This document shows positions 44,101 through 53,591 of a stretch of 64,000 nucleotides of DNA, one piece after another. A program made the translations under genes and the position numbers. Numbering within the stretch: the first letter of the stretch is position 1; the number at the start of each line of letters is the position of its first letter. Below the pieces are notes generated by a model. It did not search any database. It was given only the letters and a program-made list of their open reading frames with translations, and was not told where the DNA came from. The DNA comes from Bryopsis sp. KO-2023 (lineage: Eukaryota > Chlorophyta > Ulvophyceae > Bryopsidales > Bryopsidaceae), in assembly GCA_030272585.1 (NCBI GenBank), contig BSYQ01000002.1:6200001-6264000 (forward strand), read 5' to 3'.

Positions 44101-45900
44101 GGTGTATATTTTAATGAGACTTTCTTATGATCATACTTTGAAACAACAAGGACAAGAGGGCATTCGCCCCTGCGTGAGCCAGACATGGGCGGACTTCCCT
44201 ATCTGCTCGGCGTAATCTCCCCGCTTCGAGATTCTTTTGATTTGCCCGGCTTGCTCTAGCTTTTCCAATACGAAGACTCTTAATTTGCCATTCTTAAAAC
44301 GCTGTGCTCTTTTTTCTTGATAAAAACGTCATTCTCATACAGAGCGACCAAATCTCAAGACCTCTAGTCCATTTAAGCGTCATCTTCAATAAGTTTTCGA
44401 CACAAATACCGGTGCATGCACGCTCGAATTTCTTTTTCAATAACATCACTTTGTAATCTTCATGTCGTCTTTGCTTTGTTTGCACACAAGAGCCCATAAA
44501 GACCCTACCCGGAATAGCAAAAGCTTGTTGTTTAATCATTTGTGTCTCGCACGATTCAACACCCTTACTTTATTATCAATATACATAAAATGTCTTCCCT
44601 CCTATCATAGGTCATCATGGCTTCGTTCAATTTTCTTTTAAGACCCTTCTGATGCCAACATCTGAATCAGAAAACGTAATTAGAAGAAACAGGACACACT
44701 GTTATGGATAACGGACAACGATAACTTTGATTTCACCAACGACAAACTTATATAACCCCGTAAAAAAACTGATTAACCCTTCACACATTATCGTCTATGA
44801 GCTATGTAGTTTTTGATAACGTTACATCCCAACAGGAATTCCATCCTTCCTTGGTGGATTCATAGTTGGTTTTCGCAGCAGAATACGATGCGGAAAATTG
44901 TGGGTACTTTCATCTAAGCAACCTTACTCAAGTGGTAGCCGTCATTGTTTAACTTGGGACGCACACATAGAAAAGTTAATGGTTCGCACAGATGTAAACT
45001 ACCACCGCACAAAACATCAAATATAAAAAAGCAAACTCCCTTCTTTCTGTCCTCCATACGTGTTCCGGATACCAACATTCTCAAAGGGTTGGTGTGTGGG
45101 AAGAATTTCATGTAGCTGTTATTGTGCTATTATCTTGAAAGACAAACATAGAGAGATGTTAAAAGAAGAGAACAAAATGGAGCACGGAAAGGGGATAGGC
45201 AACTCTGCATGGAGACTGAATACCTTGCTTAAAAAGATCAAGCGTAACCTGTTGATCACGAGGTTTTTTTTCCCTTGAGTAGATTCGGCAATCTTAATTT
45301 TGTTTTCTTTACGTGATTAATAAATTAACTCCAAAGATTGAACCCAGAGGAAGGTAGGTGTCATACCAAGCACACTCCCACCACAAAACAGGTCCCCGCC
45401 CAACATTTGTTCTCGGTGTGTCTTGGTGTTGAACAGCTTGGACTGTAGTACATTCAGGCTGATCTACTCAGAAAATTACTTGTTAGGGGGTGGGAGCTAT
45501 TTCTCTAAGAAAGTTCGGGGAAAGATCAAGTCAATAGAGGACTTGCCAGTCTTGGTGGATAAGAGCCAAAAACAAATGTAACACTTCTCGAGGGGGCAGG
45601 GGGTCCTCAACCCCCAAAAGAAAAAACAATATATCAAATATTCCAGCCTTGTCAAATGTTGCGTCATTGAGCTCTCATTCAAATCAAGATTTTCTTAGCT
45701 CCTTTTTTCTATTTATCATTTTTTTCATCTCTCAATCCTTTCTCTTTTCCTTCCCGATAATAGTGCTTTTTTGCCTTTCCACGAGTACGGGCACCACCAC
45801 CATCCTTACCCCATCATTCAGTCCACCACGGCTTTGCGAATAACTTTTTTCTTTTGGATTCCACCACTTTTTACACTCCCGCCTTCACGGGGAGGAAGAG
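38160..45900. other. Long AT-rich stretch without a supported gene
   Basis: Many short ORFs on both strands, none with a convincing domain. IIFVDDILLLF on the minus strand near 40440-40470 recalls a copia-type RT motif, but its flanks do not fit. A minus-strand segment at 43700-43940 has paired cysteines (CSRCGFWVG, CAQCHHFS) like a zinc finger of unknown type. Both are probably element relics. Confidence 0.4.
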
Positions 45901-46482
45901 GAGGAGGGAGAAGACAAGATGAAGGAGAGACTCGCTGTTACGACTGTCACGGTTAACAGCTGTGTCCTGGACACGGGTCTTGTCAGTACCGGTCGGACTG
46001 GGAAGGGTCATTTCAAGGTGGCCGTTAAAAACCTCCAAGTCGCGCACCTGGAAGGTTTTCGCGGATCAATGGGCTCGCGTCCCCAGTTGGACTGGGCGAC
46101 CGCTCGGCCGTCCCCCCAATGCAAGGACTGGGATGTTTGGTGGGTCCTTGAGTGTTGTGCCAGGTGGCTTTAGTGGTTGTTTCCGAGAGTGAATGAGTTC
46201 TTTTGGATCTTTGGGTTTGAGGTATTATGGGGTGCCGAGGAAAGGCCCTTAGAACTAATTGAGCAAAATACCTTTTAGCCGGGTCGAGTTCTTTTGGTTT
46301 GGTTTTTGGTCGCTATTGACTTTCCTCGAAAAAAGGTTCGGATTTTGGGTAACCTTTCTCTTGAGAGGGGGAAGGGTGTAACGTTCGATGTGATGGGACT
46401 GATTGAGGTGACTCTAGCTTTGTGTTTGAAACTTATGTGAGAGCGTTGGGGAGGCCTGTAACTTGTTTTCGATCGAACGACC

Positions 46483-47130
46483 TGTCTAGAACGTTTCACT
46501 CGACCCCACCACCCGGAAGGGAATGGGATGGTTGAAAGGGTGAATCGGGAAGTTCAGCGAGAACCTTCATACATTCCTAGCAACTGGCCGAAAAGGTTGC
46601 CACAAGCTCTATTTGAAATAAACTCCAGGAAACACTCAGCAACATGTGTGACACCTGGAGAAGCTCTCTTTCTTCGAGATTTGACACATCAAGATACAGA
46701 GCAGGAAAAAGAGATTCGATATCAAAAACAAAGCGAGTGGAGAGAAAAGAATGTCTGGAAAACCGAAAGGGTTATACTCTTTCGTATGCGATAGGAAGAT
46801 CTGAAATGGCAGCAAGGAGGGATCAATGTAGCTATGCACAAACAGCGAGTGAAGACTCAGGTGCGAAGGCTGATGTCTTAATCAAGACAAACCTGGAAAT
46901 CTCTTCAAGAAGGGGACATGGTGACGGTCAATCCAGAGGAAAGAGTGTTTCGGGCCAAAAAACATGCCTTTACCGAAGGACCCTGAATGATTCAACAATT
47001 GCAAGGATCGCTCGTTCAAATAGGTCAGACACCAAATCATTCTTGGGTTGTCCAAAGGCATCAATGTGACCCGGTGGAACAGGAAACGTCGAGCGAGGAT
47101 GATACATCGGAGGATACCGAAAAAAAAAAA
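46483..47130 (+). pseudogene. Retroelement integrase C-terminal fragment
   Basis: The frame at 46500 reads HHPEGNGMVERVNREVQ and then ALFEINSRKHSATCVTPGEA. This matches the last third of a Ty3-type integrase core (YHPxxNGxxERxNRxL with the catalytic Glu, then N...H.sTgxsPxxLxfGR). It breaks near 46796. A second frame from about 46885 continues with GDMVTVNPEERVFRAKKHAF, like the post-core GPY-type region (GDxVxV). Frameshifts and stops make it dead. It is a different family from the intact chromovirus. Confidence 0.6.
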
Positions 47131-48077
47131 CCCTTTGCGGATTTTCTCGCAACCCCCCCCCCCCCTTCCCTTCTCTTCGGCTAGCGGAAGAAGTTTTGCA
47201 AGGGGACGGCAAGCACTGGTAAATGTTAAATGTTGAGAGGCATATGTGCCCGAAAGCATGTTTTGTTCTATCACCTGCATAAAAGAAGCAATGATAAGCT
47301 ATTATAGATAACAATTGCCCTAAATCAAATTGCTAGCATTTTGAACAAGAAAAAGGCTCTAGTTGTTTCTTTTATGTCATCATCATGTTTTTGTTTGCAA
47401 TCTCAAAATATTCTGTTTTATCACTTCGCAAGCATTACACCAGTCGTGGTTGATGGGGCCGACGTATGTTCCTTTTCGCAAAAACCACATGGTTTCGGAG
47501 CAACGGTTACCGGGGCTGATCGACAATATATCAAGGCGCTCGGTCGGTGATATTGGCGCATGTGTGTTTGGACGTGAACCTGAGACTTTTTGCACGTTCA
47601 ATATTCGCTCCATCCACAATACATGTACGGAAGAGTATAAAAGGCGGGATACAATTCTTGATCTATAAGAGATGAAGATTTTCTTCGAAGAATTTAAGTG
47701 ATGAATGAAGCCGTGCCACTTGATAAAAGTAATAATTATTCTTGATTAGTTTTGGTGCTAATGTTGACACTCATATTGCATCTTATTTTTTGACATTGTT
47801 TTCGAAAAACAAAGACGGACGAGCTTTAGTCGAAAGCATTTTAGTGTTAAAAACCTAGAGTCTTATTCTTCCGAAAGTTAGACCAAGGCTTCATTTATTT
47901 GTTTCCTTTCTTCTTTTTTCCTTGCTATATCGATTGTGAGGGTTTTTTTTTTGGTTGACGTGGAGTTACGTTTTCTAATTTGGATTTAAAGCAAGAATTT
48001 TCTTCGAAATCCTGCGGTTTGCCCCCCGTTAACCGCCCCACATTGTAGGCTCCTATTATAATAGGGGCCTTTTGTTG

Positions 48078-48904
48078 TCAACCGGATTGAGCGTGTGTGT
48101 TTTGCACCTGATCACCAAGATCAGTCTGCAGAGCATCCGGAAGCGCTGTAGCCCACATGAGAACCGAAGTATATATATATGTACTCCAAGGGAATCGGGG
48201 GTCCCAATTCATCCATCTTAAGGAACAACTGTTACAGTGCCTAGCGCTACAACAACTGATATCTCTTTTGCCAAAACACACTGTTGATCCTTAGAGTACC
48301 TTCAGGGCTTCTCAGCTTGTCATATAGTCGCTTGAATCGTTCTCTTGTAAGTCGCTGGCGTTTGGTGATGTCATTGAACCAGCTCAAGCGTTCCGATAAC
48401 CCTGGTTGGCCTTGGACTGAGCGCTGAGTGCGAAGGGAAGGTAAGTGTTGTCTTAGTTTCAGAAGCAGTACCTTTTCATCTAATGAGCCATATTCAACAA
48501 GAATCCTTCTCGTATTCAACACCATGAAAAATATTGGAATATTTTCTCCCCCATCAATGGGTCCTTTAGATCAAGTCCGATTAATGAGATAGAATTTTCT
48601 TAAAATTTTTTCATTTAATGTGTTGTGCGTGGTTAGGGCCTACTGCATGTGATGATGGGCCCTCATGGGTTGGAATCTGTCCTGTTTGGTGTTGAGCAGG
48701 AGGGGGCGTGAACAGCCCAAAAGGGCATGCAGAACTGGAAGTAAAAACATCTCTAGCTCTTTCGAACTCTCTGTTAGGCCTTTGGAGCAGTTGAGGCTGA
48801 GTTGCATCAGAATTGGGGTGGGCAGCAGTTTGAGATGGGACTGCCCCTTGAATGTTAGCCTGTGCACCGGATGTGTGTTGGGGATTGAGTTCCACCTTTT
48901 TCAT
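48078..48904 (-). pseudogene. Gag-like relic, broken frames
   Basis: On the minus strand, 48904-48611 encodes a Gln/Pro-rich segment (QTAAHPNSDATQPQLLQRPN), and 48525-48247 encodes a charged helical segment (LKLRQHLPSLRTQRSVQGQP, RLTRERFKRLYDKL). A third frame near 48190-48100 has ALPDALQTDLGDQV. The order resembles a retroelement Gag (disordered N-terminus, then helical core), but similarity is weak and the frame is broken at least twice. Confidence 0.3.
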
Positions 48905-49544
48905 GATTTGTTCTTGTGTCCCTTGTGCACCCTGTTCCCACGGATTCTTGTCCTAATTGCTCTCACCCATGTTTGTACCCTTGAGTCCGTCGAAATCTAC
49001 CTGACAACACCGTTCTATGATCAACCGCAAGTCCGCCACAACCAGTTTCATTTCTACCTTGCGACTCGTAAGTTGCGAGGAAAATGACCCGTGTACACAA
49101 GAGACTTGAATTGATTAAATTTTTATTTTTAAAAGTCCCCTATTTTGATAATAATCTATATTGTTTTTGTGAAATCGTGAAGTGGATTTTCGTGTGCCCT
49201 CTACGTGACAAGATTATGTTCGAATAGATTTTTTTAACGAATGACCATGAAGGTCGCATAGAAATCTACGTGTCCAACTTTCGTCTACATAGTTTTTGAA
49301 GAGGTGGAGTTGCCACGTGATTGTTGAATCAAACGAAACAAAAATAACCAAAAATAGTAGCTAAGATACCGGGAGTTTTCGGGCGCAAAAGCCTAGAAAG
49401 GTAATCGGTTCAGTCAATGTGCTTTTCTTTATTTTTTTTCAATACGAATACGAAAGGGGTTACTGAGGAATTAGGCACCAATTAATTCGAAATTAGCACA
49501 ACAAGAGAAAAAGGTTGACTGGCAGTTAATCATGTAGAACATCT

Positions 49545-49696
49545 TTATTGACATTGGCAAATATTTATGACTTAGCACGGGAAGATCAGGAAACCCCATT
49601 TGAGCTTTTTACCGACAGGTCTTCGGATATGTCTTAACCCAAAATAAACAACCTCTAGCTCTGGGCTCCAAGATGAATAATAAAAAAGATAGTCAG
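49545..49696 (+). pseudogene. RNase H N-terminal fragment of an older retroelement (left half)
   Basis: One frame reads EDQETPFELFTDRSSDM, and a neighbouring frame continues LTQNKQPLALGSKMNNKK. This is the start of a retroelement RNase H (PFxLxTDAS, then GxVLxQ...PxAxxSxKL), with one frameshift and Asp-Ala replaced by Asp-Arg. It is cut at 49696 by the chromovirus 5' LTR. The downstream half resumes at 60226. Confidence 0.6.
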
Positions 49697-50119
49697 TGTT
49701 AGTCTTTTAGCGCTGTACGAGGTAGTTTGGGATAGAGCCGAGGGTGGCTGACGCATGTGGGTTCACGAGTAAGACAGATTAGACCCAGAGTTTGGGGCAT
49801 GCGTCAGCGTACTACACTTAGGGGTACTTAAGAGGCCCACTCGTTGTTTTGACACTCATATTTACTTTGTAAGAACTCGGGATTCGTGGGATTGGTGTGT
49901 TCCCGCTTGTGTGTGTGTTTGTGTGTGTGTGTGTGTTAAGTGTTTGCCTGACGCACTCACTTCCCAACCCAAGTGCTCTAGTAGCGTTCACAACCGCGCT
50001 AGCTAGAGAGTTGTCTAAAGCAACAAACCCCATAAGTATACTTGCGTTAGCCAGCAAGTTATCACGAATCCAACTAACACAGCCGACCACTATTGCGTCA
50101 CCCACAAGCTTCACTATCA
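49697..50119 (+). repeat. 5' LTR
   Basis: 423 bp, TG...CA. It contains a (TG)n tract at about 49907-49936 and the paired words CTGACGCATG and GCATGCGTCAG at about 49748 and 49798, which can form a stem. The TATA box and transcription start were not resolved. Confidence 0.97.
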
Positions 50120-50121
50120 AT

Positions 50122-50138
50122 TGGTTTCGGAGCGAGGC
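50122..50138 (+). promoter_or_regulatory. Primer-binding site
   Basis: TGGTTTCGGAGCGAGGC begins two bases after the 5' LTR. The TGG start (complement of CCA) and its position are standard for tRNA priming. It differs at two of the first nine positions from the common initiator-Met site TGGTATCAG, so the primer tRNA is not assigned. Confidence 0.75.
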
Positions 50139-50262
50139 AAGAACTTTAAGTTCTTGAGATCGAAACTTGTGAACGTGGCGCAACAAACGTTTTTGTTTGT
50201 TTGTTTGGTAGAGAAACTCCAACCGTGGTTGTTGAGTACTCCCAAATAGTGGCTGAGAGACC

Positions 50263-53200
50263 ATGGCTGACCGTGAGCACGCATTGGCAGTGCGCGAGCC
50301 TCAAGTTGAAGAGCCAGGGATTGAACCTGAGTTCGATGAGGAATTGCCTGACGCACCCAATGTTGTGTACCAACAAATAAACGTCCAGAACATCCACAAT
50401 GTCCAGCAAGCAGCTGTCGACATAGACATGGGAGCTGATGCGGAAGCCTTAAGAGAGGATGTGGATGCGGTCCATGACCGTGTGGACGATTTAGCCCACG
50501 GGCTAAGGGGTCACCTGCAGCAAGTTGACCAGACACTGGGGCAGAGGCTAGCCCATACTGAGGCCTCTGTGTCTAACAAACTGGCTGGCGCATCAGAGGT
50601 GATCGGGCAGACGCTGGAAACACAGCACCAGCATGCGCAACAGGTCGAGGCCACACAGCATGCGGTGTTGTCGCAACAGGAGAAGCTGGATACAGTGGTG
50701 GCTCAACATGGTCGATATGAGCAAAGGCTATTGCGCCAAGATATCGAACATAGAAAAGAAAGAGCCGAAATCAAAGCTTCTGTGGACGCAATGACGAGGA
50801 GAATGGATGCCGCAGACATTCTAGCGGACTCTCGTTTTGCTGACCTAAAAGAAACGGCTGAAGCATCCGCACTTCAGTTACAACAGCTCTCCGAGTTATC
50901 CCTTGTACAAGGGCGGAGAATTGAAGGCTTATTAGGAACTGTTGCAGATTCCAACGAAAAAGTCGAACGGACTCTAGAATTGTTTCGGGAGTCCTTGAAC
51001 AAACAAGGTGCTGAGGTGAAGCGTTTGCAGAGCTCAAGAGTAGCAATTCAAAAAGATTTGATTGCCTTGGAGAAAAAGGCATCCAGAACCTGGGATCAGC
51101 AGCAAGATGCAGCTGATGTGGTTGCCTTAAGATTATCTGGCCTGGAACCAGTCATGGGCTGCACAGGACAGACCCCTGTCCTGTGCATCGCACAGGACAG
51201 GGTTCTGTGCAGGTTCTGTGCACCCTGTGCTGTCCTGTCCTGTGCAGCGGAATTGCACAGGCCAGGACAGAACAGACTGTCTGTTCTGTGCACAGGGTCA
51301 GACCTGTGCTGCACAGGTGCACAGACTTGCACAGCACAGCACAGAACTGCACAGAATCTGCACAGAACTGCACAGAATCTGCACAGATTTTGCACAGAAT
51401 CTGCACAGAACTGCACAGAAACTGCACAGATTTTGCACAGACCCTGTCTGTGCTGTGCTGTACAGGTCTGTGCACCTGTGCAGCACAGGTCTGACCCTGT
51501 GCACAGAACAGACAGTCTGTTCTGTCCTGTCCTGTGCACAGAGGTCTCAGCCCATGTCTGCCTGGAACAGAGCATGGAGGATGTGAGTGGCGGAAGTCAG
51601 AGTGCCCAAAGTGGAAGTGATGCTCGTGCAGTATCACCAGAGCGTGAAGAATCAACTTCCCCTGAGCCTGAGGACTCAGCCTTTGGGATGCCGCTGCCGA
51701 AGAAATCAGTAAAGCAGTTGGCTGCATCATGGCCGCCACTAGACCAGAGCTTCGCGGTAGGAATGGTTGGGGCAGGAACTTCAACAATACCGGCTCCTCC
51801 AGCAGTACAGGTCGAGGAGGGTGAAATTGTTGCTGCAGAAGCACCACCATGCACTGCAGTGGACAGCGCACCAGACGCTGATTTCACATTCCCTCAATTG
51901 ATACCTCCAAGTACAAGAGCTCAGCCTGGTATACGCATCTCAGAACCCGACTCTGCCGATGGATCACGTAGACCCACACGAACTAACCCAAGAGTTCTCT
52001 CCTCAGCAGAAGTGTTATATCAAATTGACCTTGAGCGTGCTAAGGCACAGGTCAGAGAAGAGAAAGGAAAAGAACCCATGCAGATCCCCACACGTACTGG
52101 GAGATTGGGACTTGGGTTAAGTGCTTTAGGAGCAAGGGTAGAGAATAATCCCTTTGCTGCACTTGGTTCATATGAGTCTACTGGTGGACCCAGTCGAGTT
52201 CCGCGTATGCGTGGAAACTTTGGAGACCCTGGTGATGACGACCCAGATGATGATGGCGGTGATGATTACCGCGACAGACGAAACCGCCCACCTTCCCGCA
52301 TTCCAGGTGCGCCTGATGGCGGAGGAGGTGGTGGCGGCGGTGGAGATGGTGGAGGCGGTGGACCTCCCGGTGGACCTCCTGGTGGAGGTGGAGGTGGAGG
52401 TGGAGGTGGCACTGGACCAGCAGGCCCAGGACCTCCTAGGCAAGGACAGTGGTTGCCTAGCACCGTCAAGTTGCAAATGCCTCGTGCATTTAACGGAAGT
52501 GGAGAACCAAAAGCCCGTAAATGGCAAGTGCTCATGACGCGGTACTTGAGAACCTGCGGAGTGCATGAAGCACAGTGGCAATCGATTATGGCCACTAACC
52601 TTTATGGGGCTGCCTCGGATTGGTTAACGATGCAAGAATTAAAAATTGACCGAGGTGAAAGACCACCCTTCCGTGGCTGGATGGACTTCATGGATGGCTT
52701 AGCTACAGCTTTCGAATTCTCTAGTGATCGAGATGAAGCGTGGCGTGACCTCCACAAACTCAAGCAGACTGGAACGGTGAAACAGTTCGTAAAGGAGTTT
52801 CAGCGCTTGATCTTGAGAATTCCAGACCTCGAAGAGGATCACCAGTATTTACTCTTCGTTGATGGACTCAAGAGTGAAGTTCAGAAGCTGGTCGCTGCAA
52901 CGGTACCTCGAGATGTCGAGGCTGCCATCATATCCGCCGAAAGATTGGAAGCCCTTGGAGTTGGAACACAAGGCCAAGGAGGGCAAACCAATCAAAAGAA
53001 GAAAGGAGTCTGGCGTGGTGGAAGAAAGAAGAAAGGCCAGAATCAGGGTCAGCAGCAGCAGAACCCTACACCACCAGCCCAAGCACCACCACAAGCTGCC
53101 GCAGGAGTACAACAGCAGCAGCAACAGCAACAAGGCAGAGGAGGAGGACGTGGTGGTGGACGTGGACGCGGTGGTGGTAACCGTGGAAGAGGACAAGCCA

Positions 53201-53337
53201 ATCAGGGAAGACAGAACCCCCAGGGGGGAGGGGGATATAACTGTTATCTTTGCGGAAAGAAGGGTCATCCCGTGAGGCAATGTCCTAGGTTAGAGGAGGT
53301 GAAAAACCTCCCTGATGTAAAAAAAATGTTAAACTGA
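50263..53337 (+). CDS. gag: Gag polyprotein, with in-frame hAT-like insertion
   Basis: 1024 codons from ATG 50263. Residues about 1-295 are acidic and then coiled-coil-rich (LRGHLQQVDQTLGQRL). Residues 296-433 are encoded by the foldback element at 51149-51560 and read as Cys/Gln/His-rich repeats (CTGQ, HRTAQNLHRT). Residues about 686-723 are a Gly/Pro tract. Residues about 752-880 carry the retrotrans_gag-type core (KWQVLMTRYL, WLTMQELK, KQTGTVKQFVKEFQRLIL). An RGG-rich tract follows, with a CCHC knuckle, CYLCGKKGHPVRQC, at residues 994-1007. Gag packages the RNA and forms the particle. It is longer than usual for Ty3 Gag because of the coiled coil and the insertion. The UGA at 53335 lies 9 bases past an A8 slippery run, through which pol is probably expressed. 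Confidence 0.95.
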   Translation: MADREHALAVREPQVEEPGIEPEFDEELPDAPNVVYQQINVQNIHNVQQAAVDIDMGADAEALREDVDAVHDRVDDLAHGLRGHLQQVDQTLGQRLAHTEASVSNKLAGASEVIGQTLETQHQHAQQVEATQHAVLSQQEKLDTVVAQHGRYEQRLLRQDIEHRKERAEIKASVDAMTRRMDAADILADSRFADLKETAEASALQLQQLSELSLVQGRRIEGLLGTVADSNEKVERTLELFRESLNKQGAEVKRLQSSRVAIQKDLIALEKKASRTWDQQQDAADVVALRLSGLEPVMGCTGQTPVLCIAQDRVLCRFCAPCAVLSCAAELHRPGQNRLSVLCTGSDLCCTGAQTCTAQHRTAQNLHRTAQNLHRFCTESAQNCTETAQILHRPCLCCAVQVCAPVQHRSDPVHRTDSLFCPVLCTEVSAHVCLEQSMEDVSGGSQSAQSGSDARAVSPEREESTSPEPEDSAFGMPLPKKSVKQLAASWPPLDQSFAVGMVGAGTSTIPAPPAVQVEEGEIVAAEAPPCTAVDSAPDADFTFPQLIPPSTRAQPGIRISEPDSADGSRRPTRTNPRVLSSAEVLYQIDLERAKAQVREEKGKEPMQIPTRTGRLGLGLSALGARVENNPFAALGSYESTGGPSRVPRMRGNFGDPGDDDPDDDGGDDYRDRRNRPPSRIPGAPDGGGGGGGGGDGGGGGPPGGPPGGGGGGGGGGTGPAGPGPPRQGQWLPSTVKLQMPRAFNGSGEPKARKWQVLMTRYLRTCGVHEAQWQSIMATNLYGAASDWLTMQELKIDRGERPPFRGWMDFMDGLATAFEFSSDRDEAWRDLHKLKQTGTVKQFVKEFQRLILRIPDLEEDHQYLLFVDGLKSEVQKLVAATVPRDVEAAIISAERLEALGVGTQGQGGQTNQKKKGVWRGGRKKKGQNQGQQQQNPTPPAQAPPQAAAGVQQQQQQQQGRGGGRGGGRGRGGGNRGRGQANQGRQNPQGGGGYNCYLCGKKGHPVRQCPRLEEVKNLPDVKKMLN
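51149..51560. mobile_element. Foldback hAT-like element 2, 412 bp, inside gag
   Basis: The termini CAGTCATGGGCTG (51149) and CAGCCCATGTCTG (to 51560) are 13-bp inverted repeats with one mismatch. They are flanked by the perfect 8-bp duplication CCTGGAAC at 51141-51148 and 51561-51568. Arms 51263-51326 and 51466-51529 are a perfect 64-bp inverted repeat. The whole interior is made of permuted TGCACAG/CTGTGCA words. Element plus one duplication is 420 bp, a multiple of three, and lacks stops in the gag frame, so gag stays open. The terminus CAGACATGGGC (right end, reverse complement) matches 10/11 with element 1 at 8572-9871. Confidence 0.9.
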
Positions 53338-53372
53338 CCGCCAGGCAGGAAACTGCTTCGTCTGAGCCTGGC
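53319..53372 (+). promoter_or_regulatory. Candidate -1 ribosomal frameshift site (gag-pol)
   Basis: In the gag frame the codons are GAT GTA AAA AAA ATG TTA AAC TGA. A_AAA_AAA at 53319-53325 is a perfect X_XXY_YYZ heptamer within an A8 run, 9 bases before the gag stop. The -1 frame is open from TGA-TGT just upstream through the whole of pol. Downstream, GCCAGGC at 53340-53346 can pair perfectly with GCCTGGC at 53366-53372, and GACG/CGTC follows. The 14-base spacer is longer than the usual 5-9, so stimulation is less certain than slippage. Confidence 0.65.
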
Positions 53373-53591
53373 CGACGCAAACGTCGTAAGCGAAACAGAG
53401 TTCGTAGGCGTCGTAGGAAGCTAAGATCAAAAGTAGGTGCCTCGAAAAAGGTTGGTACTCACAGCGGAAAACCTGAGGAGCGGATTAGTACACCGCGTGA
53501 AGAGAGAACAGAGACACTCTCCACATCTACCCAATCGGCACATGACAACTGCGATTGGAAAAATGAACAGAAGGAAAGCACACCGGATGAG

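Noticed and set aside
45919-46173. Possible aspartic protease (LDTG) in an 84-codon ORF
   Set aside because: Only LDTG matches; the hydrophobic strand before it and the ILGxxxL segment after it are missing.
51096-51871. Antisense ORFs up to 239 codons across gag
   Set aside because: They arise from the stop-poor word array of foldback element 2 and do not reflect a gene.
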